This document shows positions 8,889 through 18,536 of a stretch of 64,000 bases of DNA, one piece after another. A program made the translations under genes and the position numbers. The notes below the pieces were generated by a model. It saw nothing but the letters and a program-made list of their open reading frames with translations, ran no database searches and was not told the DNA's origin. Source of the DNA: Paenibacillus_AP thailandensis (GTDB lineage: Bacteria; Bacillota; Bacilli; Paenibacillales; Paenibacillaceae); contig NZ_JBHUMY010000025.1 in NCBI RefSeq assembly GCF_042685365.1, positions 4,134 through 68,133 of the forward strand, read 5' to 3'. How positions within the stretch are numbered: the first letter of the stretch is position 1; each line of letters starts with the position of its first letter.

Positions 8889-8903
8889 AGCGGGTGTGGA
8901 TAA

Positions 8904-8933
8904 TTGTTTATTGTCCCCCGTTTGTGGTATAGT
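8904..8933 (+). promoter_or_regulatory. Probable promoter of yidC-jag
   Basis: TTGTTT (8904-8909), 18 bp, then TATAGT (8928-8933) with an extended -10 TGG. It lies about 40 bp upstream of the yidC start. Confidence 0.55.
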
Positions 8934-8973
8934 TAGGATTGGTATGTAATGGCTCTCAGAGAGGAGTTTTCGC

Positions 8974-9867
8974 GTGTTTTTTCGAAAGAAATGGAATCGG
9001 AAATGGCTGGTCGTTGCCGGGTTAGCCATCATGATGCTGGTGCTGGCCGGGTGCGGCGCGCCGGTTGATCATACGGCGACCACGGAGCAGCTGCGAACGG
9101 AAGGGAACTTCTGGGAAAAGAACGTCGTTTATTATTTTGCCTTAACATTGGACAAGTTCGCCGAATGGATGGGCGGAGAATACGGCTTGGCGATTTTGCT
9201 GCTGACGATCGTGGTTCGGACGATTATATTGCCGCTTACGATTAAGCAGTACAAGAGCTCCAAGGCGATGCAGGCGATTCAGCCTGAAATTATGAAGGTT
9301 AGAGAGAAATACAAAGATAACCCTCAAAAAATGCAGGAAGAAATGATGAAGCTGTATCAGACCCATCAGGTGAACCCGATGGCCGGCTGCTTACCGCTTA
9401 TCGTTCAAATGCCGATTTTCATCGCGCTTTACAATGCGATTTATTGGAATCCCGATATCCGGGATCACTCGTTCCTGTGGCTGAAGCTCGGAGAGAAGGA
9501 TCCTACTTATATTTTGCCGATCATTGCGGCAATTACGACTTTCGTACAGTCGAAAATGATGCAAAAAACGCAAACGCAACCGATGCCGGGCATGGGTGCG
9601 ATGCTGCTCATCATGCCGGTCATGATTTTCGTTATGGCGATCAACTTCCCGGCGGCGCTGCCGCTTTACTGGGTGTTCAGCAACTTGTACACGATCGTCC
9701 AAAACTATTTCCTGTACATTTTCCCTAACCGGAAAGACAAGAAGACCGGCGAAGGCAACGCGCAAGGCGGCAATGGCAATAAAGGCAACAAGAAACCGGC
9801 AGGCCAAAAAGCGAATACGGGTAAAAGTAACAGTGGCAAAAAGAAGGGAGCCCCTGCGAATAAATGA
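8974..9867 (+). CDS. yidC: Membrane protein insertase YidC (SpoIIIJ type)
   Basis: Inserts and folds inner-membrane proteins, alone or with SecYEG; Bacillus SpoIIIJ is also needed for spore development. The 297 residues have a lipoprotein signal with lipobox VLAGC near residue 27, then the Oxa1/YidC core with the hydrophilic-groove helix (VVRTIILPLTIKQYKSSKAM), PLIVQMPIFIALYNAI and a C-terminal Lys/Gly/Asn-rich cytosolic tail. The start is GTG at 8974 with an AGAGAGGAG site. The last codons overlap jag (ATGA), implying translational coupling. Confidence 0.95.
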   Translation: MFFRKKWNRKWLVVAGLAIMMLVLAGCGAPVDHTATTEQLRTEGNFWEKNVVYYFALTLDKFAEWMGGEYGLAILLLTIVVRTIILPLTIKQYKSSKAMQAIQPEIMKVREKYKDNPQKMQEEMMKLYQTHQVNPMAGCLPLIVQMPIFIALYNAIYWNPDIRDHSFLWLKLGEKDPTYILPIIAAITTFVQSKMMQKTQTQPMPGMGAMLLIMPVMIFVMAINFPAALPLYWVFSNLYTIVQNYFLYIFPNRKDKKTGEGNAQGGNGNKGNKKPAGQKANTGKSNSGKKKGAPANK

Positions 9868-10490
9868 GGAAAATCGTTGCTTCAGGCAAAACGATAGACG
9901 ATGCTGTTCGTCATGGATTGTCGCAATGGAACGTACCCGAGGAACGCGTAAAGGTGAAGGTGCTGGAGCAGCCCTCCAAAGGACTGCTGTTCGGCCTGAT
10001 CGGCGTCAAGGAAGCCAAGGTGGAGCTTGAGCTTATACCCGATCCGCTCGAAGAGGCGGAACGGTTCCTCCGGGATGTGGCCGGTACGATGGGATTAACT
10101 GTTAATGTTCATCGGAAGCAGACGAAGGAAGGCTATTACTTATCGTTAACCGGCATCGGCGATATGGGGATGCTGATCGGACGACGAGGTCAGACGCTGG
10201 ACTCTTTGCAATACTTGGTCAATATTGTTGCTAATCGCTATTCGGACAGTCATATTCGTATTGAGCTTGATGCAGAAGATTTCCGCGAGAGACGGCGCAG
10301 GACATTGGAGGAAATGTCCGAAAGGCTAGCCGGACGGGTTGTCCGCACGAAGCAGGAAATCGTGCTGGAGCCGATGTCTGCGCATGAAAGAAAGCTGATT
10401 CACTCGCAGCTTCAGAATCATCCGAGGGTGAAAACGTACAGTAAAGGCGTTGAGCCGAATCGGCATGTGGTCATTACGCTGAAGTCGTAA
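9864..10490 (+). CDS. jag: Jag / KhpB RNA-binding protein
   Basis: A 208-residue Jag protein. It has an N-terminal Jag_N domain (MRKIVASGKTIDDAVRHGL, with KGLLFGLIG), a central KH domain with GMLIGRRGQTLDSLQYLVN (about 105-123) and a C-terminal R3H domain ending near MSAHERKLIHSQLQ. Homologues bind RNA and affect cell elongation and sporulation. It overlaps the end of yidC by 4 bp. Confidence 0.94.
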   Translation: MRKIVASGKTIDDAVRHGLSQWNVPEERVKVKVLEQPSKGLLFGLIGVKEAKVELELIPDPLEEAERFLRDVAGTMGLTVNVHRKQTKEGYYLSLTGIGDMGMLIGRRGQTLDSLQYLVNIVANRYSDSHIRIELDAEDFRERRRRTLEEMSERLAGRVVRTKQEIVLEPMSAHERKLIHSQLQNHPRVKTYSKGVEPNRHVVITLKS

Positions 10491-10597
10491 CCGCAGCCGG
10501 AAGGCTAGTCCTGGAGCGGCGGGAGGATTCGAATAGTTGCAGCAATGGCTCTCGCAGTCATTGCTGTTTTTCGATTTAGAGAGGTGTGAAATACGAC

Positions 10598-11977
10598 ATG
10601 AATAACGATACGATTGCGGCGATCGCAACCGCCGTCGGGGAAGGCGGCATCGCCATTATCCGCGTAAGCGGCCCGGACGCCATTGCCGGCATCGGCCGCA
10701 TATTCCGCTCCAAACCGCCGCTTCAGGATGCCGATTCGCATACGCTGCATTACGGGCATATCGTGGACCCGCATTCGGGTGATAAAATAGAAGAAGTGAT
10801 CGTTACGCTTATGCGCGGACCGCGTTCGTTTACGGCGGAAGACGTGGTCGAAATCAACACGCACGGCGGCGTGATCGCGGTGAAGAAAGTGCTCGACGCC
10901 GTGCTGCAGCTGGACGGGATACGGATTGCAGAGCCCGGCGAGTTTACGAAGCGCGCTTTTCTGAACGGCAGAATCGACTTGATGCAGGCGGAAGCGGTCA
11001 TTGACCTTATTCGCTCGAAGTCGGACCGAGCCTTCTCGATTGCCCGGAAACAAGCGGAAGGGACGTTGTCCAAGCGGATTAAGGCGCTCAGGCAGACCGT
11101 TATCGAGCTGCTTGCGCATATCGAGGTCAATATCGATTATCCGGAGCACGACGTCGCCGAAATGACCGCCCGTTATATTCGGGAGCAATGCGGCAACGCA
11201 ATAGAAGAGATCGATCGTCTGCTAAAAACGGCGAATGAAGGCAAAATATTACGAGAAGGCATTATGACGGCCATCGTGGGCCGGCCGAACGTCGGCAAGT
11301 CGTCGCTTATGAACGTGCTTACGCAGGAGAATAAGGCGATCGTAACCGATATTCCCGGTACGACCCGCGATGTCATTGAGGAATATGTCTCGTTAAACGG
11401 CATACCGCTAAAGCTGATGGATACGGCGGGCATTCGGGAAACGGAGGACGTGGTCGAGCGGATCGGCGTGGAGCGTTCCCGGAACGCGCTGGAAGAAGCG
11501 GATCTTGTCCTGTTCGTGCTCAATTATAACGAGCCGCTGCATGAGGACGACCGGAAGCTGATGGAGCTGGTGGAAGGCCGACCGGTTATCGTCATCGTCA
11601 ATAAAACCGACTTGCCCGGCCGCCTGGACATGAGCGAGATTGAGGAACGTTTCGGAAAAGAGACGATTGTTCGGATGTCCGTCGTCGCCGAGGAAGGAAT
11701 GGACCGGCTGGAGGAAGCGATTAGCCGGATGTTCTTTGAAGGCGAACTCGATTCGGGCGATTTGACCTATGTCAGCAACGTCCGGCATATCGCGCTGCTG
11801 AAGCAGGCGAAGCAATCGCTGCTGGATGCGATCGAGGCGTCCGACGCGGGAATTCCGATCGATGTCATTCAGATCGACGTCCGGTCGGCATGGGAAGCGC
11901 TTGGCGAAATTACGGGCGATACCGCGGGCGATTCGTTGATCGACCAAATTTTCTCCCAGTTCTGCTTAGGAAAATAA
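10598..11977 (+). CDS. mnmE: tRNA modification GTPase MnmE
   Basis: With MnmG it installs the 5-carboxymethylaminomethyl group at wobble uridine of certain tRNAs. It has an N-terminal formyl-THF-binding domain, helical domains and an inserted G domain with G1 GRPNVGKSSLMN (about 223-234), G3 DTAGIRETED and NKTD. It ends in FCLGK with the conserved Cys. The ATG at 10598 is chosen over the GTG at 10586, which overlaps the AGAGGTG ribosome-binding site. It is followed by mnmG and rsmG. Confidence 0.96.
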   Translation: MNNDTIAAIATAVGEGGIAIIRVSGPDAIAGIGRIFRSKPPLQDADSHTLHYGHIVDPHSGDKIEEVIVTLMRGPRSFTAEDVVEINTHGGVIAVKKVLDAVLQLDGIRIAEPGEFTKRAFLNGRIDLMQAEAVIDLIRSKSDRAFSIARKQAEGTLSKRIKALRQTVIELLAHIEVNIDYPEHDVAEMTARYIREQCGNAIEEIDRLLKTANEGKILREGIMTAIVGRPNVGKSSLMNVLTQENKAIVTDIPGTTRDVIEEYVSLNGIPLKLMDTAGIRETEDVVERIGVERSRNALEEADLVLFVLNYNEPLHEDDRKLMELVEGRPVIVIVNKTDLPGRLDMSEIEERFGKETIVRMSVVAEEGMDRLEEAISRMFFEGELDSGDLTYVSNVRHIALLKQAKQSLLDAIEASDAGIPIDVIQIDVRSAWEALGEITGDTAGDSLIDQIFSQFCLGK

Positions 11978-12235
11978 AATTACGGGCAGAGCCGGCGGAA
12001 ACGGCGGCATAACAAGCTTTTAGTTCAAATGATATAGAGATTGGCAACAAAAGTATCAAGAAGCGACATTATGTTATGACCCATGTTATTTTAGTTGAAC
12101 AATGGAACTTCCCGGCCAAACCGAATGAAATGGATAAGGGCACCCCTTTCGGAATGGATTGGCAGGCGATCGTGGTGAATTTCAACTTAATAGATGGGCA
12201 GTAGAAGTCGTTTCATTTCAAGGAGGGAAATCGAG

Positions 12236-14122
12236 ATGGGTTACGAAGCGGGACAATTCGACGTGATCGTCGTCGGCGCGGGGCACGCTGGAGTTGAAGC
12301 GGCGCTTGCGGCGGCACGGATGGGCTGCGAAACGCTGATTCTTACGATAAACCTGGATATGGTCGCCTTCATGCCTTGCAATCCGTCGATCGGCGGCCCG
12401 GCCAAAGGCCATGTCGTTCGGGAGATCGATGCGCTTGGCGGCGAAATGGGCCGCAATATTGACAAGACGTTTATCCAAATGAGGATGCTGAACACCGGGA
12501 AAGGGCCTGCCGTCCATGCGCTGCGGGCTCAGGCGGATAAATTCGCTTATCAGCATCAGATGAAGAAGACGCTCGAAGAGACGGAGCGGCTGACGCTTCG
12601 CCAAGGCATGGTGGAGGAGCTTGTCGTCGAAGACGGACAATGCAAAGGGGTCGTTACGAAGACGGGAGCGATCTATCGCGCGAAAGCGGTCGTCGTGACA
12701 ACCGGAACGTATCTGCGCGGCAAAATCATTATGGGCGAGCTGATGTACGAAAGCGGCCCGAACAACCAGCAGCCGTCTCTGAAGCTCGCCGAAAACTTGA
12801 AGGAGCTCGGCTTGAAGCTTGTGCGGTTCAAAACCGGAACGCCGCCGCGCGTTCATAAAGATTCGATCGATTTCTCCAAGACGGAAATACAGCCGGGAGA
12901 CGACCAGCCGAAGTTTTTCTCCTACGAGACGGTTTCTTCGGACAACGAGCAGCTTCCTTGCTGGTTGACCTATACGTCGGAAACGACGCATCAAATTATT
13001 AACGACAATTTGCATCGCGCGCCGATGTTCTCGGGCGCCATCGAAGGGACGGGGCCGCGCTATTGTCCTTCGATCGAGGATAAAGTCGTTCGTTTCGCGG
13101 ATAAGCCGAAGCATCAAATCTTCCTGGAGCCGGAAGGCATGCATACGTCGGAATATTATGTGCAAGGGCTGTCGACCAGCATGCCGGAAGACGTACAGCT
13201 TCAAATTTTGCGGTCGATTCCGGGACTGGAAAAGGCGGAAGTGATGCGAAACGGCTACGCGATCGAATACGATGCGGTCGTGCCTACGCAGCTGTGGCCT
13301 TCGCTGGAAACGAAGGTGATCAAAAACTTGTTTACCGCCGGTCAAATCAACGGAACTTCAGGTTACGAGGAGGCGGCGGGCCAAGGCATTATGGCCGGCA
13401 TTAACGCTGCCCGCAAGGTGCAAGGGAAAGAGCCGGTCATTATCGGACGGGAGCAAGGCTACATTGGCGTCATGATTGACGATCTGGTGACGAAGGGAAC
13501 AAACGATCCGTATCGTTTGCTCACTTCCCGCGCGGAATACCGTCTGCTGCTTCGCCATGACAATGCCGACCTGCGCCTTACGCCGATCGGCCGCGAAATC
13601 GGCCTGATCAGCGACGACCGGTACGAGGCTTTCCTGAGGAAAAAACAATTGGTAGCGGATGAAATCGAACGGCTGCGCGTGACGAAAATTCGTCCGGACG
13701 ATGCGAACGAAATGCTTGCGGCCGCCGAATCGGCTCCGATATCCAACACGGTAGACGCGCTTACGCTGCTTCGCCGTCCGGAAATCAGCTACGGCATGAT
13801 CGAGAAGCTTGTTCCGTCTCCGGTTGAATTAACGGATGAAATGAAGGAACAGGTGGAAATTCAAATCAAATACGCGGGTTATATCGAGAAGCAGCTTCTC
13901 CAGGTGGAACGGCTGAACAAGATGGAGAAAAAGCGGATTCCGGACGATATTGTCTATGCGGACGTCAAAGGGCTTGCTTCGGAAGCGAAGCAGAAGCTTG
14001 ATGTCGTTCGGCCTTTGACGATCGGGCAAGCGTCCCGGATCGGCGGCGTTACGCCGGCCGACATTTCGATATTGCTTGTCTATTTGGAACATTATAATCG
14101 GGTAACGGCGGCTAGAGCATAG
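12236..14122 (+). CDS. mnmG: tRNA uridine-5-carboxymethylaminomethyl enzyme MnmG (GidA)
   Basis: FAD-dependent partner of MnmE. The dinucleotide-binding motif VGAGHAGVEAALAAARMG is at about residues 12-29, with CNPSIGGPAKGHVVREIDALGG after it and GYEEAAGQGIMAGINAA near 385. About 628 residues, the usual size. The reading frame is open back to an ATG at 12194, but only the ATG at 12236 has a good site (AAGGAGGG at 12219-12226) and matches the normal N-terminus. The 258 bp upstream hold no gene I can support. Confidence 0.96.
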   Translation: MGYEAGQFDVIVVGAGHAGVEAALAAARMGCETLILTINLDMVAFMPCNPSIGGPAKGHVVREIDALGGEMGRNIDKTFIQMRMLNTGKGPAVHALRAQADKFAYQHQMKKTLEETERLTLRQGMVEELVVEDGQCKGVVTKTGAIYRAKAVVVTTGTYLRGKIIMGELMYESGPNNQQPSLKLAENLKELGLKLVRFKTGTPPRVHKDSIDFSKTEIQPGDDQPKFFSYETVSSDNEQLPCWLTYTSETTHQIINDNLHRAPMFSGAIEGTGPRYCPSIEDKVVRFADKPKHQIFLEPEGMHTSEYYVQGLSTSMPEDVQLQILRSIPGLEKAEVMRNGYAIEYDAVVPTQLWPSLETKVIKNLFTAGQINGTSGYEEAAGQGIMAGINAARKVQGKEPVIIGREQGYIGVMIDDLVTKGTNDPYRLLTSRAEYRLLLRHDNADLRLTPIGREIGLISDDRYEAFLRKKQLVADEIERLRVTKIRPDDANEMLAAAESAPISNTVDALTLLRRPEISYGMIEKLVPSPVELTDEMKEQVEIQIKYAGYIEKQLLQVERLNKMEKKRIPDDIVYADVKGLASEAKQKLDVVRPLTIGQASRIGGVTPADISILLVYLEHYNRVTAARA

Positions 14123-14845
14123 ATGGATAAAACATGGGATTGGTTTCAATCGCTGCTGGAGCAGAAGGGGCTGCCGGTCAGCCCCGAACAGCTCGAGCAA
14201 TTCGAACGTTATTATGAGCTTCTCGTCGAATGGAACGAAAAAATGAATTTAACGGGCATTACCGAAAAGGATGCCGTTTACGAGAAGCACTTTTTCGATT
14301 CGGTATCGCTCGCATTTTACGTCGATCCGGCGAAGATCAATTCGTTGGCCGACATCGGCTCGGGAGCGGGGTTTCCAAGCGTACCGCTGAAAATTATGTT
14401 TCCGCACTTAAAGGTTACGATTGTCGATTCGTTAAACAAACGGATTACGTTCCTGAAGCATCTGTCCGAACAGTTAAAGCTGAAGGATGTTCATTGCGTG
14501 CACGGTCGTGCCGAGGATATCGCTCGTTTGCCGGAGCATCGAGACTCTTACGACGTTGTAACGGCGAGGGCCGTTGCACGATTGAACGTGTTGAATGAAT
14601 TTTGTCTTCCGTTCGTCAAGCAAGGAGGCTTGTTTGCGGCGATGAAGGGTGCGAAAAGCGATGAAGAGGTTGCCGAAGCGGCTGCAAGCTTTCGGTTGCT
14701 GAAAGGGAAGGTTGTCGCTCAGCATGAGCTGAAGCTTCCGTTTGAGCAAAGCGAACGGCATATCATTCTCGTTTCGAAGCTGGACAGAACGCCCCGCGCT
14801 TATCCGCGCAAGGCGGGAACGCCTCTAAAACAGCCGATCGTATAA
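14123..14845 (+). CDS. rsmG: 16S rRNA (guanine-N7) methyltransferase RsmG (GidB)
   Basis: SAM-dependent methyltransferase that modifies a G in the 530 loop of 16S rRNA. The 240 residues include NLTGITEKDAVYEKHFFDS (about 41-59), the SAM-binding motif DIGSGAGFPSVPLKI (about 78-92) and TARAVARLNVL. It starts with the ATG directly after the mnmG TAG stop, so the two are translationally coupled. The extended parS palindrome lies 60 bp downstream. Confidence 0.96.
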   Translation: MDKTWDWFQSLLEQKGLPVSPEQLEQFERYYELLVEWNEKMNLTGITEKDAVYEKHFFDSVSLAFYVDPAKINSLADIGSGAGFPSVPLKIMFPHLKVTIVDSLNKRITFLKHLSEQLKLKDVHCVHGRAEDIARLPEHRDSYDVVTARAVARLNVLNEFCLPFVKQGGLFAAMKGAKSDEEVAEAAASFRLLKGKVVAQHELKLPFEQSERHIILVSKLDRTPRAYPRKAGTPLKQPIV

Positions 14846-14905
14846 CGTGGAGGCGGAGGAATCGGTCGATGGACTCATTGCGGGAGCGGAAGCGGAATAT
14901 TCGAA

Positions 14906-14937
14906 GACCATAATGTTTCACGTGAAACATTATGGTC
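14906..14937. other. parS centromere site inside a perfect 32-bp palindrome
   Basis: TGTTTCACGTGAAACA at 14914-14929 is a perfect parS consensus (TGTTNCACGTGAAACA), the ParB loading site. The palindrome continues another 8 bp each side without a mismatch. It lies between rsmG and noc, about 6.9 kb from the DnaA-box cluster. Confidence 0.93.
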
Positions 14938-15596
14938 ACTACATAACAATTTATAAGTTTCCGAACTCCAATTCGAATTGACGTGAAAGCGAGTTTGTTA
15001 CGAAACCTATTGGTCCGCCTTCTTTGAGTGAATCAGATAGGAGTCGTGCTTACTTTTTTTGCGTGGAACGGCTTGTTGTCAAGCAGGAAATTTATGCTTG
15101 CTGGTCGAATTGATAGGAAGGCGGATTAGCCGAACAGAAAAGGAAATCCAGGCTTGAGGTTGGTCCGAATCGAGACACTGTCGCAGATTGCGGCGTGACC
15201 GGCTGGAGCGACACGGCCGAGGGGCAGAAGGAAATCTTCCTTAAGAAAGAAATGAAATTCGGCGTGCCAATCCCGTTTTATGGGGAACGGTTAGGTCGCT
15301 TAGCGGCATAATGATTAGAGATAAAAGCTGTCGTTTAACTATCAAAAAGTTATAAGGTTCGTCATTATAAATCGCCATATCGTTCTCGTAAAACCTATTC
15401 GTCTTTCACGCAAGGACAACGAATGTCATTAATCGGCCAGTATGAATGAAGTCGTAGCCGCCGTTTCGTTTGCAGGTATGCAGCTTGTTTTTGGACAAAT
15501 TTGTGAGTTATTAGCAGATCATCGGAATTGCAACAACACATCTTTGAAGCGGAATGCGCAAGCAGAAGCTTCCGGATCGGGTGGTATGGAAAACGT
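14938..15596. other. Non-coding stretch between parS and noc
   Basis: About 660 bp without an ORF that has both a ribosome-binding site and coding character. Some short inverted repeats occur (for example around 15230), but I recognise no RNA family. It presumably contains the noc promoter. Confidence 0.4.
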
Positions 15597-16418
15597 ATGA
15601 AAGAACAATTTTCACGTTTGTTTGGCCTTTCGGATTCGCGCAGCGGACAAGAAGAGGTAAAGCAAATACCGGTACATGAAATTGATTCCAGTCCTTATCA
15701 GCCACGTACGGTATTTGATGATGAGCGTATCGATGAGCTTTGCCAAACCATTAGGACGCATGGCGTCATCCAGCCGATTGTGGTGCGTATCCGCAACGGC
15801 CGATATGAGCTTATTGCCGGAGAACGGCGCTGGCGTGCCGTCACGAAGCTGGGGATGGAAACCATTCCGGCGATCGTCCGCGAATTCAACGATTCGCAGA
15901 CGGCTTCGATTGCGCTGATCGAAAATTTGCAACGCGAAAATTTGACGGCCATTGAAGAAGCCATTGCCTATCAGAAGCTAATTGAATTGCATCAATTGAC
16001 GCAAGAAAGCTTGGCACAGCGATTGGGAAAAAGCCAATCGACTATTGCCAATAAGCTTCGGTTATTGGGCTTATGCGATCAAGTGAAAAATGCGCTGATC
16101 GAGCGTAAAATAACCGAACGCCATGCCCGCGCGCTTCTTGGCTTAGAGACAGGGGAACAGCAGGTTAAGGTGCTGGAAGAAATCATAACCAAGGAGTTAA
16201 ACGTAAAGCAAACCGAAGCGCGAATCGCTTTCTTAAAAGAGGCGGCGAAGGAAACGAAGAAGCCTAAACGGTTTTCGTTTACGAAAGACACGAGGCTTGC
16301 GATCAACACGATTCGTCAGTCGATCAATATGGTTGCGGGATCGGGCCTGCAAATCAAGACCAACGAGCAGGACTACGACGATCACTACGAGATCGTCATT
16401 CAAATTCCGAAACGTTAA
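15597..16418 (+). CDS. noc: Nucleoid occlusion protein Noc
   Basis: A ParB-family CTPase-like DNA-binding protein that blocks septum assembly over the nucleoid. From M24 of the open frame it reads MKEQFSRLFGLSDS, the amphipathic membrane-targeting N-terminus expected of Noc. The ParB core follows with GERRWRA, IALIENLQRENLTAIEEA and the HTH LAQRLGKSQSTIANKLRLLGL. It is 273 residues, close to the Bacillus form. The ribosome-binding site is weak (GGGTGG about 12 bp upstream). The longer start at 15528 is rejected because the 5' extension lacks homology-like character. Confidence 0.9.
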   Translation: MKEQFSRLFGLSDSRSGQEEVKQIPVHEIDSSPYQPRTVFDDERIDELCQTIRTHGVIQPIVVRIRNGRYELIAGERRWRAVTKLGMETIPAIVREFNDSQTASIALIENLQRENLTAIEEAIAYQKLIELHQLTQESLAQRLGKSQSTIANKLRLLGLCDQVKNALIERKITERHARALLGLETGEQQVKVLEEIITKELNVKQTEARIAFLKEAAKETKKPKRFSFTKDTRLAINTIRQSINMVAGSGLQIKTNEQDYDDHYEIVIQIPKR

Positions 16419-16584
16419 GAAGGACTCATAAACGATACATAAATCCACGACCGGTAATGTTTGCGGAGCAGAATCGCTTCGGTAACCAGACAAGTTATAT
16501 CGCCAATAAAAATTCCGGGTTTCCGATTAGCGAAAACTTATCGTTTCTTATATAGTAAACAAAATTTAATCGATAAATCTTCGG

Positions 16585-16622
16585 TCGCCGTCTTCCATTA
16601 GGGAGACGGCGATACCTTTTTT
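16585..16622 (+). terminator. Terminator downstream of noc
   Basis: A 9-bp perfect stem TCGCCGTCT/AGACGGCGA (16585-16593, 16604-16612) is followed by TACCTTTTTT. It lies about 170 bp after the noc stop. Confidence 0.75.
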
Positions 16623-17738
16623 CTGCTAATATAGGAATATACCCAAATCGAAATGGTAGATCGCTATAGAGGGGCAATTCTATTCCGTTTGCGTTCGGAG
16701 AATGGCGAGCTGAAGGTGACGATCCGAAGAGGATTCCAACGGAAGCATTGTTGAGTGGGTGCTACGGATAAGGATGTTGAAGCGATAAGCAATCGGATAA
16801 CGAGAAGTCCGGAATAACATGGATTGCGACTTGGTTTGATCGGAGACGATAAACCGGTAGCGATCGTGTATTAATCCGATTGAGGGACGGCTTGTTCGAG
16901 AAGTGCCGGGACTCCTATCTGAAACGGAATGGGTCCCGACAACGTCATTGGAGCATGAATGACTTGTCGCAATTAAACCGTTTCCACGGTTTTAGGCCGG
17001 CGCTTGTGACGTCTTGCGAAAGCATGGAGGGTGCGATGCAAAGGCTTCCGAGAGGTAAAGAGCAGAATAATTCGCTTATGGACACCTTGGAGGATATCAG
17101 CACCGTTCAATAAGTATGCCGGGAACTTGCATGGCTTGTCTCAAATCGATCATCTTGGGCCCAATCCGGAAGCAGCGTTGCCGATCCATAACGTCGCTTT
17201 CTTGTTTCGAGAATGAACGTATGGTCGCAATCCGTTATGATCAGAGGTTCCCGTTTCCGCGTCTACTACGGGACGGAAGAGATCGTGGAGCTTCATGACT
17301 AATGCAGCTTTGGTCGCAATCCTTGGTTCCGGGCTTCGCTTTCAGATGACCGCCAGCACCGCCGGGATGATTTTCGACCCGGCATTCTGAGGTTCGGGTA
17401 TCCTTTTCGGATGCTAAGCGGAATCGCTTTGGGTTTGCTGATATGTCCGGCGTATTATGAGAAGGTAGACTTGGATGCTCGGACCGAATTCGCATCCTTT
17501 TGATGTCTGCGCGGTGTTTCAGCTTGAGCGATCGGCTTTGCGACGATGTTCACGCGTTAATCTCTGCTTTTTGTTCAGAAGATAAGGATACGTACGGAGC
17601 ATAGAGATTGGGCGGCCGCCGACTGTCATTTTAGGTTTGGATTTTAGATACTTGATGGTTCTTTTGCGATAGGGGAGAGCCTTACGATTTTAAAACTCTT
17701 TAGCAGAATCACGACTTCATTTTTACGCTTCATTAAGA
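16623..17738. other. Long gene-free gap between noc and parA
   Basis: Over 1.1 kb in an otherwise tightly packed core region. All open frames are under 85 codons and lack ribosome-binding sites. No tRNA, known RNA or transposase remnant was recognised. It may be decayed coding sequence or a non-coding region near the origin. Confidence 0.4.
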
Positions 17739-17762
17739 TTGTTACATATAGAGGTGAGCGGT

Positions 17763-18536
17763 TTGTCAAAAATAATAGCTATTGCGAATCAGAAGGGCGG
17801 TGTCGGCAAGACGACGACGTCAGTCAATTTAGGAGCCTGTCTCGCTTCGCTCGGTAAAAAAGTTCTGCTGGTCGATATCGATCCGCAAGGAAATACGACA
17901 AGCGGCATCGGCATTAATAAAGCGGATGTTGACAATTGCATTTATGATGTACTTATCAATGAAGTGCATCCGAAGGATGCGATGCTGAATACAAATATCG
18001 ATAATTTGAAAGTAATCCCCGCAACGATCCAATTGGCGGGTGCCGAAATTGAACTCGTATCGACGATCTCAAGAGAATTAAGATTGAAGAAGTCGCTTCA
18101 TCTGGTAAAGGATCAATTCGATTATATTCTGATCGATTGTCCTCCGTCGCTGGGACTGCTCACCATTAATTCGTTAACGGCGGCCGACTCGGTAATCATT
18201 CCGATTCAATGCGAATATTACGCGCTTGAAGGGCTTAGCCAGCTGTTGAATACGGTTAGGCTCGTGCAAAAGCATTTGAATACATCGCTGCAGATTGAAG
18301 GCGTATTGCTGACCATGCTTGACGCGCGAACGAACCTGGGCATTCAAGTGATCGAAGAAGTGAAGAAGTATTTCCAAAGCAAGGTGTATCAGACGATTAT
18401 TCCAAGAAACGTTCGGCTTAGCGAGGCGCCGTCCCATGGCGAAGCCATTATTACGTATGATCCAAAATCCAAAGGGGCGGAAGTATATCTTGAATTGGCG
18501 AAGGAAGTGATTATGTATGAGCAAGCGGCTAGGTAG
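17763..18536 (+). CDS. parA: Chromosome partitioning ATPase ParA (Soj)
   Basis: Deviant Walker-type ATPase that moves ParB-parS complexes and, in Bacillus, regulates DnaA. The protein reads SKIIAIANQKGGVGKTTTSVNLG, with the deviant Walker A near residues 10-18, then DIDPQGNTTSGIG and DYILIDCPPSLGLLT. It is 257 residues. The start is TTG at 17763, six bases after AGAGGTG (17750-17756); the longer frame to 17739 would swallow that site. Its last 20 bp overlap parB. Confidence 0.95.
   Translation: MSKIIAIANQKGGVGKTTTSVNLGACLASLGKKVLLVDIDPQGNTTSGIGINKADVDNCIYDVLINEVHPKDAMLNTNIDNLKVIPATIQLAGAEIELVSTISRELRLKKSLHLVKDQFDYILIDCPPSLGLLTINSLTAADSVIIPIQCEYYALEGLSQLLNTVRLVQKHLNTSLQIEGVLLTMLDARTNLGIQVIEEVKKYFQSKVYQTIIPRNVRLSEAPSHGEAIITYDPKSKGAEVYLELAKEVIMYEQAAR

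Noticed and set aside
12194..12235. Upstream ATG extending mnmG by 14 codons
   Set aside because: The AAGGAGGG site lies after it and fits the ATG at 12236, which also gives the normal N-terminus.
15528..15596. Longer start for noc
   Set aside because: The added 23 residues do not look like Noc, whose N-terminus begins at the MKEQFSRLFGL segment.
14846..15596. Possible Noc-binding sequences near noc
   Set aside because: I found parS but no ATTTCCCGGGAAAT-like site in this window.
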